64,000 bases of DNA, taken from Acidobacteriaceae bacterium (GTDB lineage: Bacteria; Acidobacteriota; Terriglobia; Terriglobales; Acidobacteriaceae). A program made the translations under genes and the position numbers. The notes beneath the pieces were generated by a model. The model made no database searches. It was not told where the DNA came from and worked only from the letters and a program-made list of their open reading frames with translations. This document shows, piece by piece, positions 63,984 to 64,000 of the stretch. Within the stretch, counting starts at the first letter, position 1. Each line of letters opens with the position of its first letter. The stretch is from contig JARLFX010000388.1 of assembly GCA_031296355.1 (NCBI GenBank), positions 62,001 to 126,000 of the forward strand, written 5' to 3'.

Positions 63984-64000
63984 ATGTCCATGGTAGCGAA

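Overview
This is a GC-rich, gene-dense chromosomal window. It most resembles an Acidobacteriota genome of class Terriglobia (Acidobacteriaceae type). The support is a large Oar-like TonB-dependent receptor with an N-terminal carboxypeptidase-regulatory domain and a DUF5666 partner, Gram-negative envelope genes (LpxD, a PagL-like lipid A deacylase, two secretins, many lipoproteins and signal peptides), a B. subtilis-type succinate dehydrogenase with a cytochrome b558 subunit, HemQ, plant-polymer glycosidases (GH78, GH3), and several families of dispersed intergenic palindromes. The assignment is inferred from gene content; no rRNA is present. I see no prophage, integrase, transposase or CRISPR array.

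Layout. 1-2.0 kb: an ABC ATPase running off the left edge, divergent from a receiver-only response regulator. 2-5.4 kb (minus): SET-domain protein, dnaX, ybaB, recR. 5.4-11.2 kb: TPR protein, prepilin peptidase, mazG, then an acyltransferase / N-acylamino-acid racemase / acetyltransferase cassette. 11.3-16 kb: DUF2076 protein, yebC, PagL-like protein coupled to glutamate formimidoyltransferase, and a secreted protein of unknown function. 16-20 kb (minus): MASE1-PAS-GGDEF cyclase, small lipoprotein coupled to lpxD, and a hypothetical. 20-25.3 kb: a CCA-adding-like nucleotidyltransferase with a histone H1-like Lys/Ala/Pro tail, a secreted Ntn hydrolase, a zinc-ribbon protein and a glycosyltransferase. 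25.4-29.7 kb (minus): the Oar-like receptor and DUF5666 protein. 29.8-36.3 kb (minus): the tightly overlapping mutS-nagZ-anmK-peptide binding protein operon. 36.5-40.4 kb: hemX-like, hemA, hemC, hemD, all overlapping by 4 nt. 40.4-46.3 kb (minus): nth, hemQ, sdhCAB, rdgB. 46.5-52.6 kb: convergent GH78 rhamnosidase and GH3 glucosidase. 52.7-58.5 kb: HAD phosphatase, aminotransferase, a divergent pair of paralogous secretin-like proteins, and an MBL hydrolase. 58.6-64 kb (minus): secG, tRNA-Leu(GAG), a PaiB-like protein, threonine ammonia-lyase behind a likely attenuator, a PilZ protein, a membrane protein and a HAD hydrolase.

Functional themes. Early tetrapyrrole synthesis (hemACD) and coproheme decarboxylation (HemQ) lie close to succinate dehydrogenase, itself a heme protein. 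MutS is co-transcribed with cell-wall recycling enzymes and a binding protein that could feed them. Glycosidases, the TonB receptor and the secretins fit a polymer-degrading soil organism. The three repeat families (A: GTGC-TTTCCC-stem-GGGGCACCC palindromes; B: CCTCAGGGGCTAAA elements; C: AGCGGAATCGGAGT inverted repeats), the nucleotidyltransferase with an H1-like tail, the SET protein and the secretin pair are the least ordinary parts of the window. Intergenic gaps without an entry of their own are shorter than about 300 bases and show no gene.
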